In this document: positions 11,298 to 24,500 of the stretch, one piece after another
How positions within the stretch are numbered: the stretch's first letter is position 1
Layout: each line of letters begins with the position of its first letter
Source: Chrysoperla carnea
Taxonomy: Eukaryota > Arthropoda > Insecta > Neuroptera > Chrysopidae
Assembly (NCBI RefSeq): GCF_905475395.1
Contig: NC_058342.1
Span: 32,570,140-32,634,139, forward strand
Length of the DNA: 64,000 nt
Direction: 5' to 3'
Program-made: the position numbers and the translations under genes
The notes under the pieces: model-generated
Told to the model about the DNA's origin: nothing
The model's input: only the letters and a program-made list of their open reading frames with translations
The model's database searches: none

Positions 11298-12021
11298 CAA
11301 TCAAAATCGGCTATAACGACCAATTGACAAGGCCCTGACTGAATCCAAAATAAAAATACCGTCTACAATGACTTTGATAAATAATTTCGCATGCATGAGT
11401 ATAATTGAGTACATATACATTAGGCAATGTGTATAAGAAAGATACTATTATATGTAAATGTTTGCTTGTATATAAGCAAACATATGATAATATCTTTCTT
11501 ATACACATTGCTTAATATTTATGTACTCTCTCGTACTCATGAATGTAGCATGCGAAATAATTTATCAAATGTGCTGTATCACGACCAACGACCAATAATT
11601 TTGAACCTCATAAACAGTGAGAACTTAACTCTAAATAGAATCACGGAGCGGCGCCATCTTGGTTGGAGCGATAAATTGAATAATTTAATGAATTCTTATA
11701 TATTAATGTAGTCAATTAAAGTATTAATTAGTTATCAGAAAGTATTCATATTATTAGAGACTCTCGGAGAAAAAAATTGGAAGATGGGGTGTCCCCCAAT
11801 TCGATTCTTTGGCATTCTAGCTTGTTTTTCATCAACCGATCCTTCATTTTTTTCGGAAAATGTTAATTCATACGTAAAAATCACCAAATTAGCTCCTATT
11901 ATCATTACTCTCTGAAAGATATTTATTTCCAAGACATAAAATGTACATATCGCTCATAATGACCGACTATCCGATATAAGGACCATAGATGTGACAATGT
12001 CGCTATAACTGATTTTGACTG
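11298..12021. mobile_element. pogo-like TIR element (larger copy)
   Basis: The left end reads CAATCAAAATCGGCTATAACGA and the right end TCGCTATAACTGATTTTGACTG (each shown to 22 or fewer bases), matching the ends of 183-570. The interior contains a 191-nt palindrome, listed separately. TA flanks are not preserved, so the ends may be slightly decayed. Confidence 0.65.
11376..11566. repeat. 191-nt imperfect palindrome
   Basis: The symmetry centre is at about 11471 (GCTTGTATATAAGC). The arms pair outward through 'gcaatgtgtataagaaagata' and its complement to 'gataaataatttcgcatgc' at 11376 and its complement ending at 11566. Because of the symmetry, both strands carry almost the same small reading frame (each containing MCIRKIL and FLYTL). 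That is a side effect of the palindrome and not evidence of a gene. Confidence 0.8.
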
Positions 12022-15000
12022 TTTTTTGATTTTTTTGAAATGTACATATATCTTCATTTTTTTAATTAATTGAATAATTAGTTTATCTTATGATAGACGA
12101 CTTCCATTTTGTTTTAAACCCAATGAATAAAGGATTATAACCCTACAAAATCGTGTTCAGAGATGACTTTGACACTAACCTTGTTTTGAGCAAGCTTTGT
12201 CAAGATAAAAGGGGCAAGTGGGGAGGATAGTCTTAGAAATCAGTAAATTTCCGGGTCAATAAAACTTTCGGTCTATTTTTTCCGATTACCTGTCTCGCAA
12301 TAGTCGCGGGTTTTTTGTTTTTCAACCCATAACCAAGTCATCGAAATTTTCCATACCAGAAATTAATTGATATATTTTGGAAGAGTTGTCTTATTTCGTA
12401 CTTCCGACTAAAAAATCAGCTTTTGAAGCGATTTCAGGGAATGGTTTGCGACCTTCATTCATTGGGGTACTTTTTATTTATTTATTTTTTGAGATATAAA
12501 AATTGAGTATTTTTTCATATATCAACTTGTAGTAAACATTTAAATGACAGATTGTTGACAGATTGACAGACTTAGTAAGAATATGGTTGTTGGTGGAAGG
12601 GTTATCAACTAATTTCTAATTTTAATACTAGTTTAGATTTTACTCCAGAAAACATCCTGGTCATGGTAACTCGCAAAACCATCGTTTTGAAGTACGAATA
12701 CGCTATTTAGCAAATTTTGAGTTTTGATGTCTTGCGCAAATAAAAACAAGGTCGATTTCTAAACTAAACTAGAATTAAAATTTCTTTTTTCATGCAATTA
12801 CCTAAAATTACTAATTGGGTTAATTTTTTTTGAGATTTTATAACTTTTGGCAAATTGTTTCATGTTTTTACAAAATATTTAACAAGCATAATTATGAATT
12901 TTTTTTGAGGCGGGAAAAAATTACCATTTTAAGTTAGAAAATCTTAAAAATTCGAAACCAGCGGTTATAATTTTTCTAAAACTTTCGGCAATGATCAACA
13001 AATCTTTATCAGGGATGTAAATTGAAATTTCTAAGGTTAAGGACCCCAAATAAATCTGATTGGCTTTGCAAATCCATAATCTCATTTTTAGAGGCGTAAA
13101 ATTTGTATTTAATTTAGATTTGGTACTTTGGTGTTTAAGCTTGCGTGGACTATAAACAAAAATTGATCTAGGTTCCGTTTAACGAATTTCGAATCATTTC
13201 CTGATCAAACTCGAATCGTTTCTAATTTGGACTCAAAAATATATAAATGATGCTCATTTAACTAGTGGGTTAGAAATTTTCGATTTAATACGTGAAAATT
13301 TGAAAATCAATACCAAAAAGCTTTTAAGAAAACTTCACGCTATATTTTAATGATTTTCCATGGATTCGATGCTAAAAAATTCATAATTATATCAAAATTT
13401 ATACCTTATTTTTCTTTAAAAAAATATTAAGAAAATAATTTTTTTTTTGGAAAACAAACGACAACCCATTTTTTATACAAAAACAGAAACGTATTCGAAA
13501 TGCGAAAATCCAAAAATCATTCGGGATAATTTACAAAAATTCGTACTTTTCTAGCTATAGCAAAATATGAAATACATACAAATTTATTATGCTTGAAAAA
13601 ATTATTTTTTGTAGCTCTTGGAAACTGACAGAATCCAATTATCAAAATCGAATACGACCCCAATTCAATTATTTAAATGAAACCATAATTGGTCCAGGAG
13701 AATATTACGCTGGATAAAAATCCCAAATATATATTTCCTGAAAATTTGAGCTCCCCTTTCGTCCAAATAAGCTGAAATTAAGCAAAAAATTTTCACTACT
13801 TCGGAGATATAGTTTCTAGAAAGTGCCATTGAAGAGTGTCATCCCCACAGTCCCTTGTTATATGGATTCGTGGTAATGATTCTTACAATAAACCGATGAC
13901 ATATAAACACGACTGTGGTGGCACCCCTAGAATAAATATGACTGTTACGGCACCTCTGGTAATAGTTCATCCACGTCAGGAAGCGCAGTTTTAGCAGTTT
14001 TGAGAACCAACTAACAGAAATAAGGGAAGTTATTTTATCTACGCAATCAAATATTAGCGTCGTATTTATAGAACTTTTGGAGCACATTAGATGTAAAACT
14101 GATCATAGTAAAAAAGATCTTCTTAGACTTGTCTTAGGATTGTATTCGATTAAGGTGATGTGATAATGGCAGCGCCCAAGAGCTAAGCTTTTATAAGTTT
14201 TTTTTTTGACTAAAATAAATCTTTTATATTAATTTTTTTTATATTTTTTAATTTATTGAACCCTTAAGTATTTAAATTTAACAAGCACTGTACAATGTTT
14301 TTTAAATGAACCGCCATTTTACATTTTTTTTATTTTTGAATAACTTAAAACAATTTCATTTGTTTTTTATTACAAGAACTGTGCAACTGTCTTGGAACGT
14401 GTCGCGTAGTAAACACGTTTAAACTATAACGTTACTTAAAAAAAAAATTAATATAACAAATAACTTTTTTATTTAAAAATTAGAATTATATACAAAGCCT
14501 ATTAAAAAAAAAAATCCGCCATATTGGATTAGGTTTCCGATATATTGGCGATGTGATGAATCTAAGTATTGAAGGAAACAAAATTCATCGAAAAAATATC
14601 ATGTATTTTCAAACAGTTTTTGGTCACAGTTCTTGTAAGAACAGAAAAAAAGTAGGGTAATAGAACAGGAGGATATTGTATCAAAATTTAAAATCATTAA
14701 TTGGTATGATGAATTTTTATCAAGTAGTTTTTTATTTAGCAAGAAAATTTTCGGGTTATTTTAACGAATTCTTATTTAAACATTTTTCTAGATAAATTTA
14801 AATTTTATTCGGACTATCTATATGAATCAAATCAGAAAAAAACAATTTTTTTATAGTCTCAAGATGCCTGGTCAAAATCAATTCAAAGACAGACATTTCA
14901 TCTCGAGAAACAATTTCAAAATATCCTTTTTATTTTCTTTTTATGAAATCAAAATCCTTCAAATTAAATAAATCTGATTTTTAGATTAATGAACAAAATT

Positions 15001-15093
15001 TCCAACCTTAATGACATAATGTAGGTTTTTCATTTCATTTCGAACTCTAATTTTGATACGGTAACCTTCTGATCCAACTATTTAAAAAAAATA

Positions 15094-15582
15094 CACTCAA
15101 AATCGTCTATAATGACAAATTGGTAAGGTCCAAACTAAATATACTGTTTATAACAATATCGGATAAAACCATCACTCGAATTAGTCGTCTATAATGACCA
15201 ATTTTGAACATAATTAACTTTTTTTGAATTTTATAAACAGTAAGTCCTTGATTATAGTGCTGATATGATAAAAGACACCAGTATGTTCCACCACGAGTGA
15301 CGCTTTTACTAAAATCATTCTTCTCTGAGGAAAAATAACAGCCCGGTCTTTATTGAAAGCCGAATTTTTTTTTCTTCGGAGTAGGATGATTTTTAGTGTT
15401 CTTGTCATCAAATTAGCTCCTAGTGGCACTTCTATCTGGAATACATAATTAAAATGGTACATAATTAAATACATAATTAAAATGGTAAATAAATACATAG
15501 GTAAAATGTACATAATTGTATGACCGGATATAAGGACCATCATTGTAAGCCCCTTTAATGTCGTTATAACCGATTTGGAGCG
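15094..15582. mobile_element. pogo-like TIR element
   Basis: The left end is CACTCAAAATCG and the right end CGATTTGGAGCG, with TA at 15092-15093 and 15583-15584. Internal 'cgtctataatgac' and 'ggatataaggaccat' motifs match the copy ending at 12021. The small ORFs inside show no transposase signature. Confidence 0.65.
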
Positions 15583-16197
15583 TAATAAAACAAGTGTAAA
15601 GGGGAAAAAGAAAATGCGATTAAATTAATTAGTTATTATTTAAATAAGACACAGAGGAAACAAATTAATTATCTCGTTCACAGCATATTTTGTTTTTTTT
15701 CAAAGAATTGATTTTTTTTTTACTCTTTTTTTTAAAAAAAATTTTTAATACATAATAAAAAATAAAACAATATTAATATTACATAATTATCTTCTTTTGT
15801 TTTTTTGAAATTACCCCTCGAAGGGACGGATATGGACACTTCCAACTGTGACACTTATTTAAAATGTGTCCCCGCCTCTGACAACAATGATAATTTCAAA
15901 AAAACATCCATTTTTTTTGTTGCTTTTTTTTTACTGTTTTGCTTCTTTTTTTCTTAATAAACACACACAAAAATTTACAAACGCTTTTTTTGGGAGAGGG
16001 AGGAGGAGTAAGGAGAGAAGGGACGGACGGGGGAGCTAAACGGTTTTTAAACTTTTTTTTGATGTAGCTAGAATCACAAATTCCCATCACTATTTTTAAA
16101 GATCAGTCTCTTTTGTTTGGTTTTAAAAAACAATTTGTTGATTGTTTTTTAAAAATTTTTATGTTTTTATAATTAGAAAAATAATAAATACATAAAT

Positions 16198-18558
16198 TCA
16201 AGCGAATCCGAAACCTTCACTGCATTCTTGAATTGCTTTTAGTAGATTCATGCGTAGTTTATCGTACGTTTCGTATACAGGTAAATCCAATTGATTGAAA
16301 CTGTAAACAAACAGATACATTTTAAAACGTTCATTGATTTGCAAATCAAAAACCACACAATTTTAAAAAAAATGTCAGAAAATTCAAAATTTTTTATACT
16401 TATTAAGGATGTACGAGTACCAAGTCAATTTTTAACTTACCAGGTATGTGCTGATGGAAGTCGATCAGTAGATCTATCGTCACGATGTATCTGGAATTTT
16501 TGTACACCATTCATACCCTCTAATGAACCAAAACCTTGTAATGGAACTTTAGATGTTCCTGTTACAAACTGTAGGAACTTTGCCCGATCGGCTTGATCAA
16601 ATGATCTTAAAGCACGCCAGAACCATTGTATCTAGAAACAAATGCAAACACTCTTAATTTTAATTTATCCGTGGTTAAAAACATAAGCATCGCTAACGTT
16701 AAACATCCAAAATGTACCATAAAGCCATAAAAATTCGGAAATAACTTAATATTTCAGCTTAAAACGTGGGAAATGGCACATAAGTATAGTCCCATCACCT
16801 TTCTCAACTGTTTTCTAGTGAATTTCAGACAAGCAAATTCGAATGGCCCAACTGTGGTTCTGCACAGCTTGAACCAGTAATCAAGATATCCCAATTTGTA
16901 ATGAAGGGCGTAAAAAATAGAATACGTTACCTGCAATGAATTAGCTTGATACTTGTGATACTCGGTGTTATTTTTAAGATCATCAATGTCAATATTTGGT
17001 AATCCGGATATTAATAATTCCAATTCTTGTTCGTTGAATATTGAAATTAATCTCTTTGGAATGATATCATAAAAACCTTCTAAAAATGCGTTTAATCTGA
17101 AACAAATCACATCACATTAAATATCCTCAACATACGATCACTATTTCACGATTAAACTACCTTATCTTATTATACTAAGGTAGTTTAATCGTGAAATGCC
17201 TTTTGTTGCAAATTCAATCAAATTGAAATTTAAAATTAATAACAATAATAATATTAGGAAAAGCTATTCTTTTATGATTCTGATCTTTGATAAAAAATTA
17301 AATTTGAATCAAAATAATGTTGTGTGAAAGATGACTTACTGTTTTTGAATGGAGACTGTCATTTTCATTTGACAAACTAAACGTATGTACTCCATTTTAT
17401 TATCTTCGTTAACTGGCACTTTGCTACCATTTGGTATTAAATCGCGTACATTTGTTACACCAAACTCTTGGACTTCAGTACTGAATGTTAGATCGTAGCC
17501 TAGATCAGCCACATCGTGTTCCATTAAATACACCAAACCTTTATAAAAACTGTAATCTTCTGATTCCATGTCCGTGTACTTCACTTGTTTACCCAATATA
17601 TGTTTATAAAAAGATCGTGTGAAGTAACATTCTAATAGTTTATTGTCATAAATTGCTTTTGCTGAAAATCAAAACCAAAATGTTACAGAAATATTCCAAG
17701 AACTTAGGTCTACGACTGACCGTTGTATTTGACAACTTACCTATAACACGACCAACAAATTTGTAATAGCATAAATGATTTGGATTACAATAACTAGATG
17801 AATTAATCATATAAGTGACTCGATCCCCTGGTGAAACCGTGAACAGCGCGTACATAGGATTAAATATATCACGACTGATAATCATATACCATTCACGTAA
17901 TAAACCACCAGCATCTTGACCTTCTTCCTCTGTAACACACAGTACAAATTACAAATGTATAAAACAAAATCTCCTGAGCAGCATAACTCTATCACTAAAG
18001 AAAGAGGAATCGATTCCTTTATTCTAGGTCCATTAACACCCGTATCAGATAGATATCAACGACCCTTGATTCATCCGTATAAAGATATGATTCGGGAGGG
18101 GGTCAAAAGTTACATATCATTAGATTTGTTTTCTTGAAATAAAATTTTGGTCTATTCAAGCTCTTGAATACAAGAAACGGGGCCGAGGAATTGACACTAC
18201 CATGGTAACTAAAGGTATTTCCTTAAAATTGAATTAATTTCCATAGAAATTTTCAAGTAAATATACAGAGAGTCACACATACCTTCAAAAACAATATAAA
18301 ATCGATTTTTCCATTCTTCGGCACTACGTCGATATAATTCTCTGAATGAATCTTCGAATACATGTGATCTACGAACATGTACCGCTAATTCTTCACGACG
18401 TATTCCATTATCTAAACGTTCCAATTCCGAACGGAAATAACGTCGTTTTACATCAAAATCTAGAATTCGTGTATGATCAACCAGTACTGCAAATGGACCA
18501 TCAGCAAGATTACCTGTACTCTGTCGTAATATTTGATTTAAAACTGTTCGATGTCGTT
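16198..18558 (-). other. HUWE1: HUWE1 HECT catalytic domain (exons 18-23)
   Basis: About residues 4010-4348. The N-lobe includes [36 protein letters not shown] and [16 protein letters not shown]; the C-lobe includes [28 protein letters not shown] and WFWRAL. The catalytic cysteine in SAHTCFNQLDLP is Cys4315, exactly 33 residues from the C-terminus as in human HUWE1. Its codon is split TG|T by the last intron (16301-16440). The chain ends ECSEGFGFA. Confidence 0.95.
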
Positions 18559-21500
18559 CTGAAAATTAACAAAATAATACACTTAATTATCTTAATATCC
18601 TGTATTTAAATTAATAATATAAAAAGATAAGAGCTTAAAGACGATCTCGGACCGACTATATTTTTTTGGATTATCTATCGAATAAAATCGATTCTATCCT
18701 TTCTGAAATCAGTTCAAACTTGAGACAGACGCTACATCTTTGGTACTCTATTGGTACCAAAGACCTGCGCTTTGAGAACGCGGAATAGGTTTACGATTGA
18801 GAACGTGGTGCTCCTTGAAATGGTTCACTAAAACTACGCTTCGCTTCATGGAACTGTCCTTGATTTTACTTGAGGTGCTGAAAATTCTGTCTGCTGAGAG
18901 GATCTGAAAATTGTGTATTTGTTAAAAATAAACAAACCTGCAAATGCAACAAATTTTCGTTTATCATCCATAGATGCAGGATCACTGGGTGTTAAACTTT
19001 GACTTGAGGACGATGAAGACGAACCAGATTGTAAATCTTGTTCAGTAGATGTCATAAAATCATCTGAAATGTCCATATCATTCATAAAGCATGGTAAACC
19101 ACCTGAAGCGGCCATTTTTTCATATGCTAAAGCTTCATAACGTGATATTAACGATTCAGGAACTTCAAGATCCGATGTAGATGGTACAACAGTCGTCTCC
19201 CCCGAAGACGTTAAAGTTTGTTGTTGCTCACTATTGTTTGATTGTTCTTCAGTCGTAGCTGGTGTTGCTGTTGTATTGTTCTCCGTCGCGGTGCTATTAC
19301 TATCGTACACACGGGTTTCATCACTATCTGAACTATACAATAAATCGACAACGGTGTTCACTTGGATTGGTGATAAGGGGGGTACAATTATGTTCTCCTC
19401 TTCGTTTGGTATATCAACAGTTGTCTCGAATATTGAGTTTAACGTGGGACCGTCATCCACTACATACGTTTGACGTCGAATACGACTCTTTGGTGTTGTA
19501 TGAACTAAAAAGAATGCTTCAACTGCAGGCTGTAAAACTAACACAGCATGATGGTCGGGTGTGTGCTCCAGTTCAAGCAAACATTTACTCAATGTTTGCC
19601 ATATGTTGCCCAAACTTAACATTGCGCTTAACGGTTTATCCTCGAACAATTTCGAATCCATGTATGTAGCTGGTGATGTTGAACTAATTGGGATTTCTTT
19701 TGTCGATGGAGGCGCTGTACTGGTACTTGCTTGAGATGGACCTGTGAAATCAACAATTTAGGTTAATTAGAGCAAGAGGTAACTTTCAAAATTACTCAAA
19801 CTTTCAAAGAAACTCACCTGGATCTGTGCTGACTTCCATAGCAGTTGTATCGTCAGTTTTAGTAGATGTAGCTGAAGGACCCGCAGCTGCGCCATCTTTA
19901 TTGTCAGTTTTCTTTTTCGTATCAAGTACTTGTACAATAACACGTAATAATTTTAAGAAATACGCTTGTGATGAATTCTTTGAAACCAGCTGACTCATTG
20001 ATGACAGTTGTAAATCGCATGTGCTACGCTGTTTCGTTGATGCCGTCACAATAATCGGTTCTTTTGTAAAACGATCGTTCAATATTCCCGTACTATTCGC
20101 TCCACCGGTGCTGTTTGACGTCATCACTAATCGTGATTCATCGTCGCCAAACGGTTGTTGCTCTTTCATTCGTTGAAGTTCGTTTAGCAACGCTTTAATA
20201 TGCGTATCTACGACTCGTGATAATACGAATGCTCCATACCATAATAAATTAATGACTGTTTTGCGCATTTCATCTGACACATGTGATAGATTATGTAACA
20301 TAAGTGTCGCACAATCCAAACCATCTTCGGAGCAACGTTTCCACGTGATCGTATTTACAATAATACGTAATTTATCCTCATAATTCATAATACTCTCATA
20401 TTTCTCGATATATCGGAATCTAACAATATGTTTGTTCCCGGATAAATATTGTGGAAGTTCTGGCAGACCTCGTGTAATCATATACAACAACCGTAAAAAT
20501 TTATCCACAAGCTGTGAATTCTTTTTCACGGTCGGTGCATCCAACATGGTTAAAAGTTGTCCAAATCCAGATGTTTCGAATGTTGATGCAAAATTCCAAT
20601 CGGAATCTGGACCGGGAATATTTGCGTATGTTCGTGGTGGAAAACGGTATTTTTTAATTGGAGTAGGAGGTTTTGTTGAATCTAATTTAAGTAATAAGTC
20701 CCAGAAATCTGGTACACTTTTAGTGGATTTATTTTTGGGTGGAATTGGTTTCTTTTTGTTACCAGATTTTACCCGTAATGGTAAGAAACAACTTGGAAAA
20801 CTTTTCGCTAATTGTATTAATAGATCTAAAGTTTGTCTGGCGGCGATTAAAGCAGCTTGATGGTGAATATCAATCGAAGGAGCCGTGTTTGTTTTCTTTT
20901 CCCCCTTTTTAGAAGTTCCACCATTACCCTTATTTACAATAAACACGTTTGTTTTACATCCAAGTGCCGCTTCCAAATTAATATTTAACCAATTTTGGCT
21001 CGTACATTCACCAGATACTTTGCTTGCTAATCGTTTGCTTCGACGTAACGACTGATTACTTCCGGTTGTGTCAATTGGTTTTGCATTGACACATTTATCC
21101 AAAATAGATAACAACGCTTTGATAACCCAATCTCGAGTAGGGCCATGATAGCAGAAGTTACGCATACAACGATAAAATCGTAGTACATGAATTTTTGGAT
21201 TATTTTGGAATAACAGGACGAGCAAACACGATATGGATTCCAAGTCAAGTAATTGTCGACCTCGTACACGTACAACTGTGTTACGCATTTGTCGTTGTTC
21301 GGTGTTTCGTGCTGGAAATGATGGACCCCAAGAGCTCCAATGTGGATTACGTTGTGTTACAGGATGTATGTACCGGGGACCACGTGATGTCGGATAGATT
21401 GTGGAACGGCGTAGCATCGATGATAATGCATTGTTCGATTGGGCTATTTGACTGAGAAAACGTTCTTGCATTAGTTGGCGATTACGTGCTTCCCAATCAC

Positions 21501-24500
21501 GACGTAATGTTTGAGCTTCGGCAGCTAAATCTGGTGGTAATACTGATATTTGTGATTCTTCCATATCAGTTAAAATCTGTTGAAAATTAAAAAAAGTTAT
21601 CAAAATATAAAGCAAACTCAAATTTTATCCGTTTTCTAAAAGGTTTTCTTATTTGATTTTAATTAATGGGTTTTTTTTTTCATTTGGTTTTGTTGGTATG
21701 TACTTGTTCCTCGAAGTGTACAGAAAAGACCCAGATGATTGGACAAACGGACTCGACCTTTATTTTCTTTTACTACTTTGGCTGGTAGAATACCAGCCGC
21801 TCATGTGGATTTGAAATGAAAACTTACATCTTGACGTAAAGCTGGATGTAAAATTTGGAAAAAGGCTGCAGCATCAACTGGATCATTTGGATTTGCAGCA
21901 GCTGCCATTTGCCGCTGTTGTTCCAATCGTTGTTGAGCAAGTACTTCTTCTTGAATAGCTGGTGGTAATGCAGCCAAGAAATCAGGACTCACTTCAGATA
22001 TATCCGGGGCAGAATTCGAAGCTGGTGCAGTGCTTGAACTTGCTGCAGCTAAATCAGCTGTAGATTGTGATGCCATTGCGGAGTCTTGTTGTGCGGCACG
22101 TCGACGGATTCTTTGTAAGCGTAATTGTTCTGCAATCACTTCAGCGCGCATCTCCTCAGGCAACGCAGCCAAGAATGATGGATCGACATCTTCAGGTAGT
22201 TCTAAATCTGACAATGGTGGAGCTGAAGCAGTTGCCATTGATGTAGGCGTAGGCGTTGTGTTACTAGTATTTGTAGTGAAATTAAATTCTGTACTCGGTT
22301 CTGATTGAACTGTTGGCGGTGGAACGGCTTCAACAACTATTTCGGAAGTGATATCTTGACTTGGCGGAGCTACATTTGGACGATAACCTGTATAAATAGG
22401 GTTCACTTTGCATTTTTTCAAGTAACGAAATTTGATACAGATGTTCATTAGACCCTATTTTACGCTTCAGGAAATATACGCAAAGGGGAACAGAACATTT
22501 GACTAGTAAACAAATATTTTCTAAGAAATTGGCTAAAATTGATCCCAGAATTATCATCCTTTGTATGGGACTTTGAGCAATATCTTAGAAAGTTTTCCCT
22601 ATTTTTTGTAATTTTCTTTCTCCTTTGTTTCGAAATTTGATAAAACGCAGTTTATTAGGGTAAATTTGACCCGAAAAATTGATTGGACTAATAATTTCTG
22701 AGAAAAAGGATATCTTGGATCCATTTCTGACGCTTTATGATCTCAAAAACTTCACACACAATTTTTAAAATAAACATGATAATTTTTTTAAGGTAGTTCC
22801 ATTGCTTGAACTATTTTTTTCAGACTAAGAAGAAGCCGTGGAAACATTTGTTAAATTGAAAAAGTGTAACAAGCATCTGTAGCGAATTTCGATAATTGAG
22901 TTCGAAATGCAATATAGCTTACCCTCTTGACTATTAGTTGAAGTGACAGAAGTGACTGTCGTTGAATTACACGTTACTGTATTGGTGGAAACTGTTGTAA
23001 CTGTTCCAGTGGTGGCTGTGTCGCTACCAGTTGTTATTTCGATAATACTGTAAGGAGGTGGAGGGAACGTTGTCTCTGATAAGTAGTCATCAAGTGCTGG
23101 AGTTGTACTTGTACCCACACTGCTTGTCAATATTGTGCCAGCAGCAATCTGTCTAACTGTCGGTTGTGTTTCAATTTCAGCATCATCATCCGGTCGATCA
23201 TTGGAATCGGTTAGAATGCGGTCTCCGTTCGAGTCCGTGTTCGGTTCATCACCAAACATTGTTGGATGTACAAATGAGCGTATCACCGAATCTAAGGAAT
23301 CAAATGGCGATGATGTTACTAATGGCAATGATGGATGTGGAAAGCATGGATCACGAAAATCGATTCGTATTAACGGTGGTGGACTACGTATTGAATGATC
23401 CGTTAACGTATCGACAGGATTTGTTCCTACGTCAGCCGTAGCCGTTAATAATGCAACATCCGGTAACGGTATAGAAGCAGAAGCAGCTTGTGTTGCCGCA
23501 TTTTCTTCGTTTTGTGAATTACAATTGATGTAATTCGATATCGATTGATCTGTAACTGAAATATATTCAATATATATTTACTAACTTACGTCATTTACGA
23601 CAACAACGAGTAACGACGTGCGTGCACTGTCTAACGCTAACATGTAACGGTACCGAATCTGACCTGTTCTGTTCTGCTCTAACGATACGATCTTTTAATT
23701 TACGATAAACGATAGTTATCGATTTAATATGTCTCAATAACTTTTTAAGTTAATAACATTTAATGAAGGCCAGTTCACACTTACAAATACATTTGCGAAA
23801 CATTTACCGAATGTGAATCGAGCTTATCATTGTAGAGAAAAGTTTTTTCGTTCAAAAAGAACAAAATGAAAAGACATTTTTAAAAAAATTTCGAAAATTT
23901 TTAAATAACCGCTGTGTGTGGGTGTGCGTGTCTGTGATGAACCGATTTTGAAATTTTTGGTTTAGTTTGAAATGTAATTTTATGGAGAGTGTTCTTAGCT
24001 ATGTTTCAAGTGCAAATTTAAGGTTTCGTACCCGAAAAAACTAAAAATTAGCGATGATCTTCCAAATCGGCTTAGTTTGGAAAAGGCTTTAAGGAAAAAG
24101 GCAATTTAATGGGGAGTGTTCTTAGATATGTTTCAAAAGCGAGTTTAGGATTCTGTAGCCGAAAAATTTGTCAGGGCTTTTTTTAATTTTGTAAATTTCA
24201 CTTGCATGTTGACATTCTTTTAACTTATGACTTGAACGTGCGGTAAATGCACTGCTCTGCAGTCCGTAGGTCAGAAGCGGGATAATACAAGAGTTGAACA
24301 CTAGAAGGTCGCTTTTCATGATATCTTTTATCTTTTAGTAAAAAAAAATCTACAGGAACCACCAAATAAAAAAAAATTTGATAGAATTAAGAAAAGAAAC
24401 CTTATTAGGTGCATTGTTTTTTTTTTTAACCAAAAAACTTTTATCTCTACAACTAAAGGAAATAAACATCTGTTAACAACAACAACATTTAGGACTCTCT

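Larger units (their letters stand above)
8487..16197. other. 7.7-kb intergenic region between vig and HUWE1
   Basis: No supported gene is present. It holds four repeat elements (8824-9332, 10973-11246, 11298-12021, 15094-15582) in otherwise AT-rich unique-looking sequence. It must contain the promoter and 5' UTR of the vig-like gene at its left end and the 3' UTR of HUWE1 at its right end. I could not define a TATA box, a 5' exon or a poly(A) signal with confidence. Confidence 0.5.

Noticed and set aside
11311-11711. Two similar MCIRKIL-containing ORFs on opposite strands
   Set aside because: The similarity comes from the 191-nt palindrome, not from duplicated genes.
17143-17197. Pre-miRNA in the HUWE1 intron
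   Set aside because: A 22-bp stem with an 11-nt loop is too short for a standard precursor, and the perfect pairing is unlike a conserved miRNA. Kept as a hairpin only.
19262-22308. Several 80-140-codon plus-strand ORFs opposite HUWE1
   Set aside because: Antisense shadows of long HUWE1 exons. They carry no features of their own.
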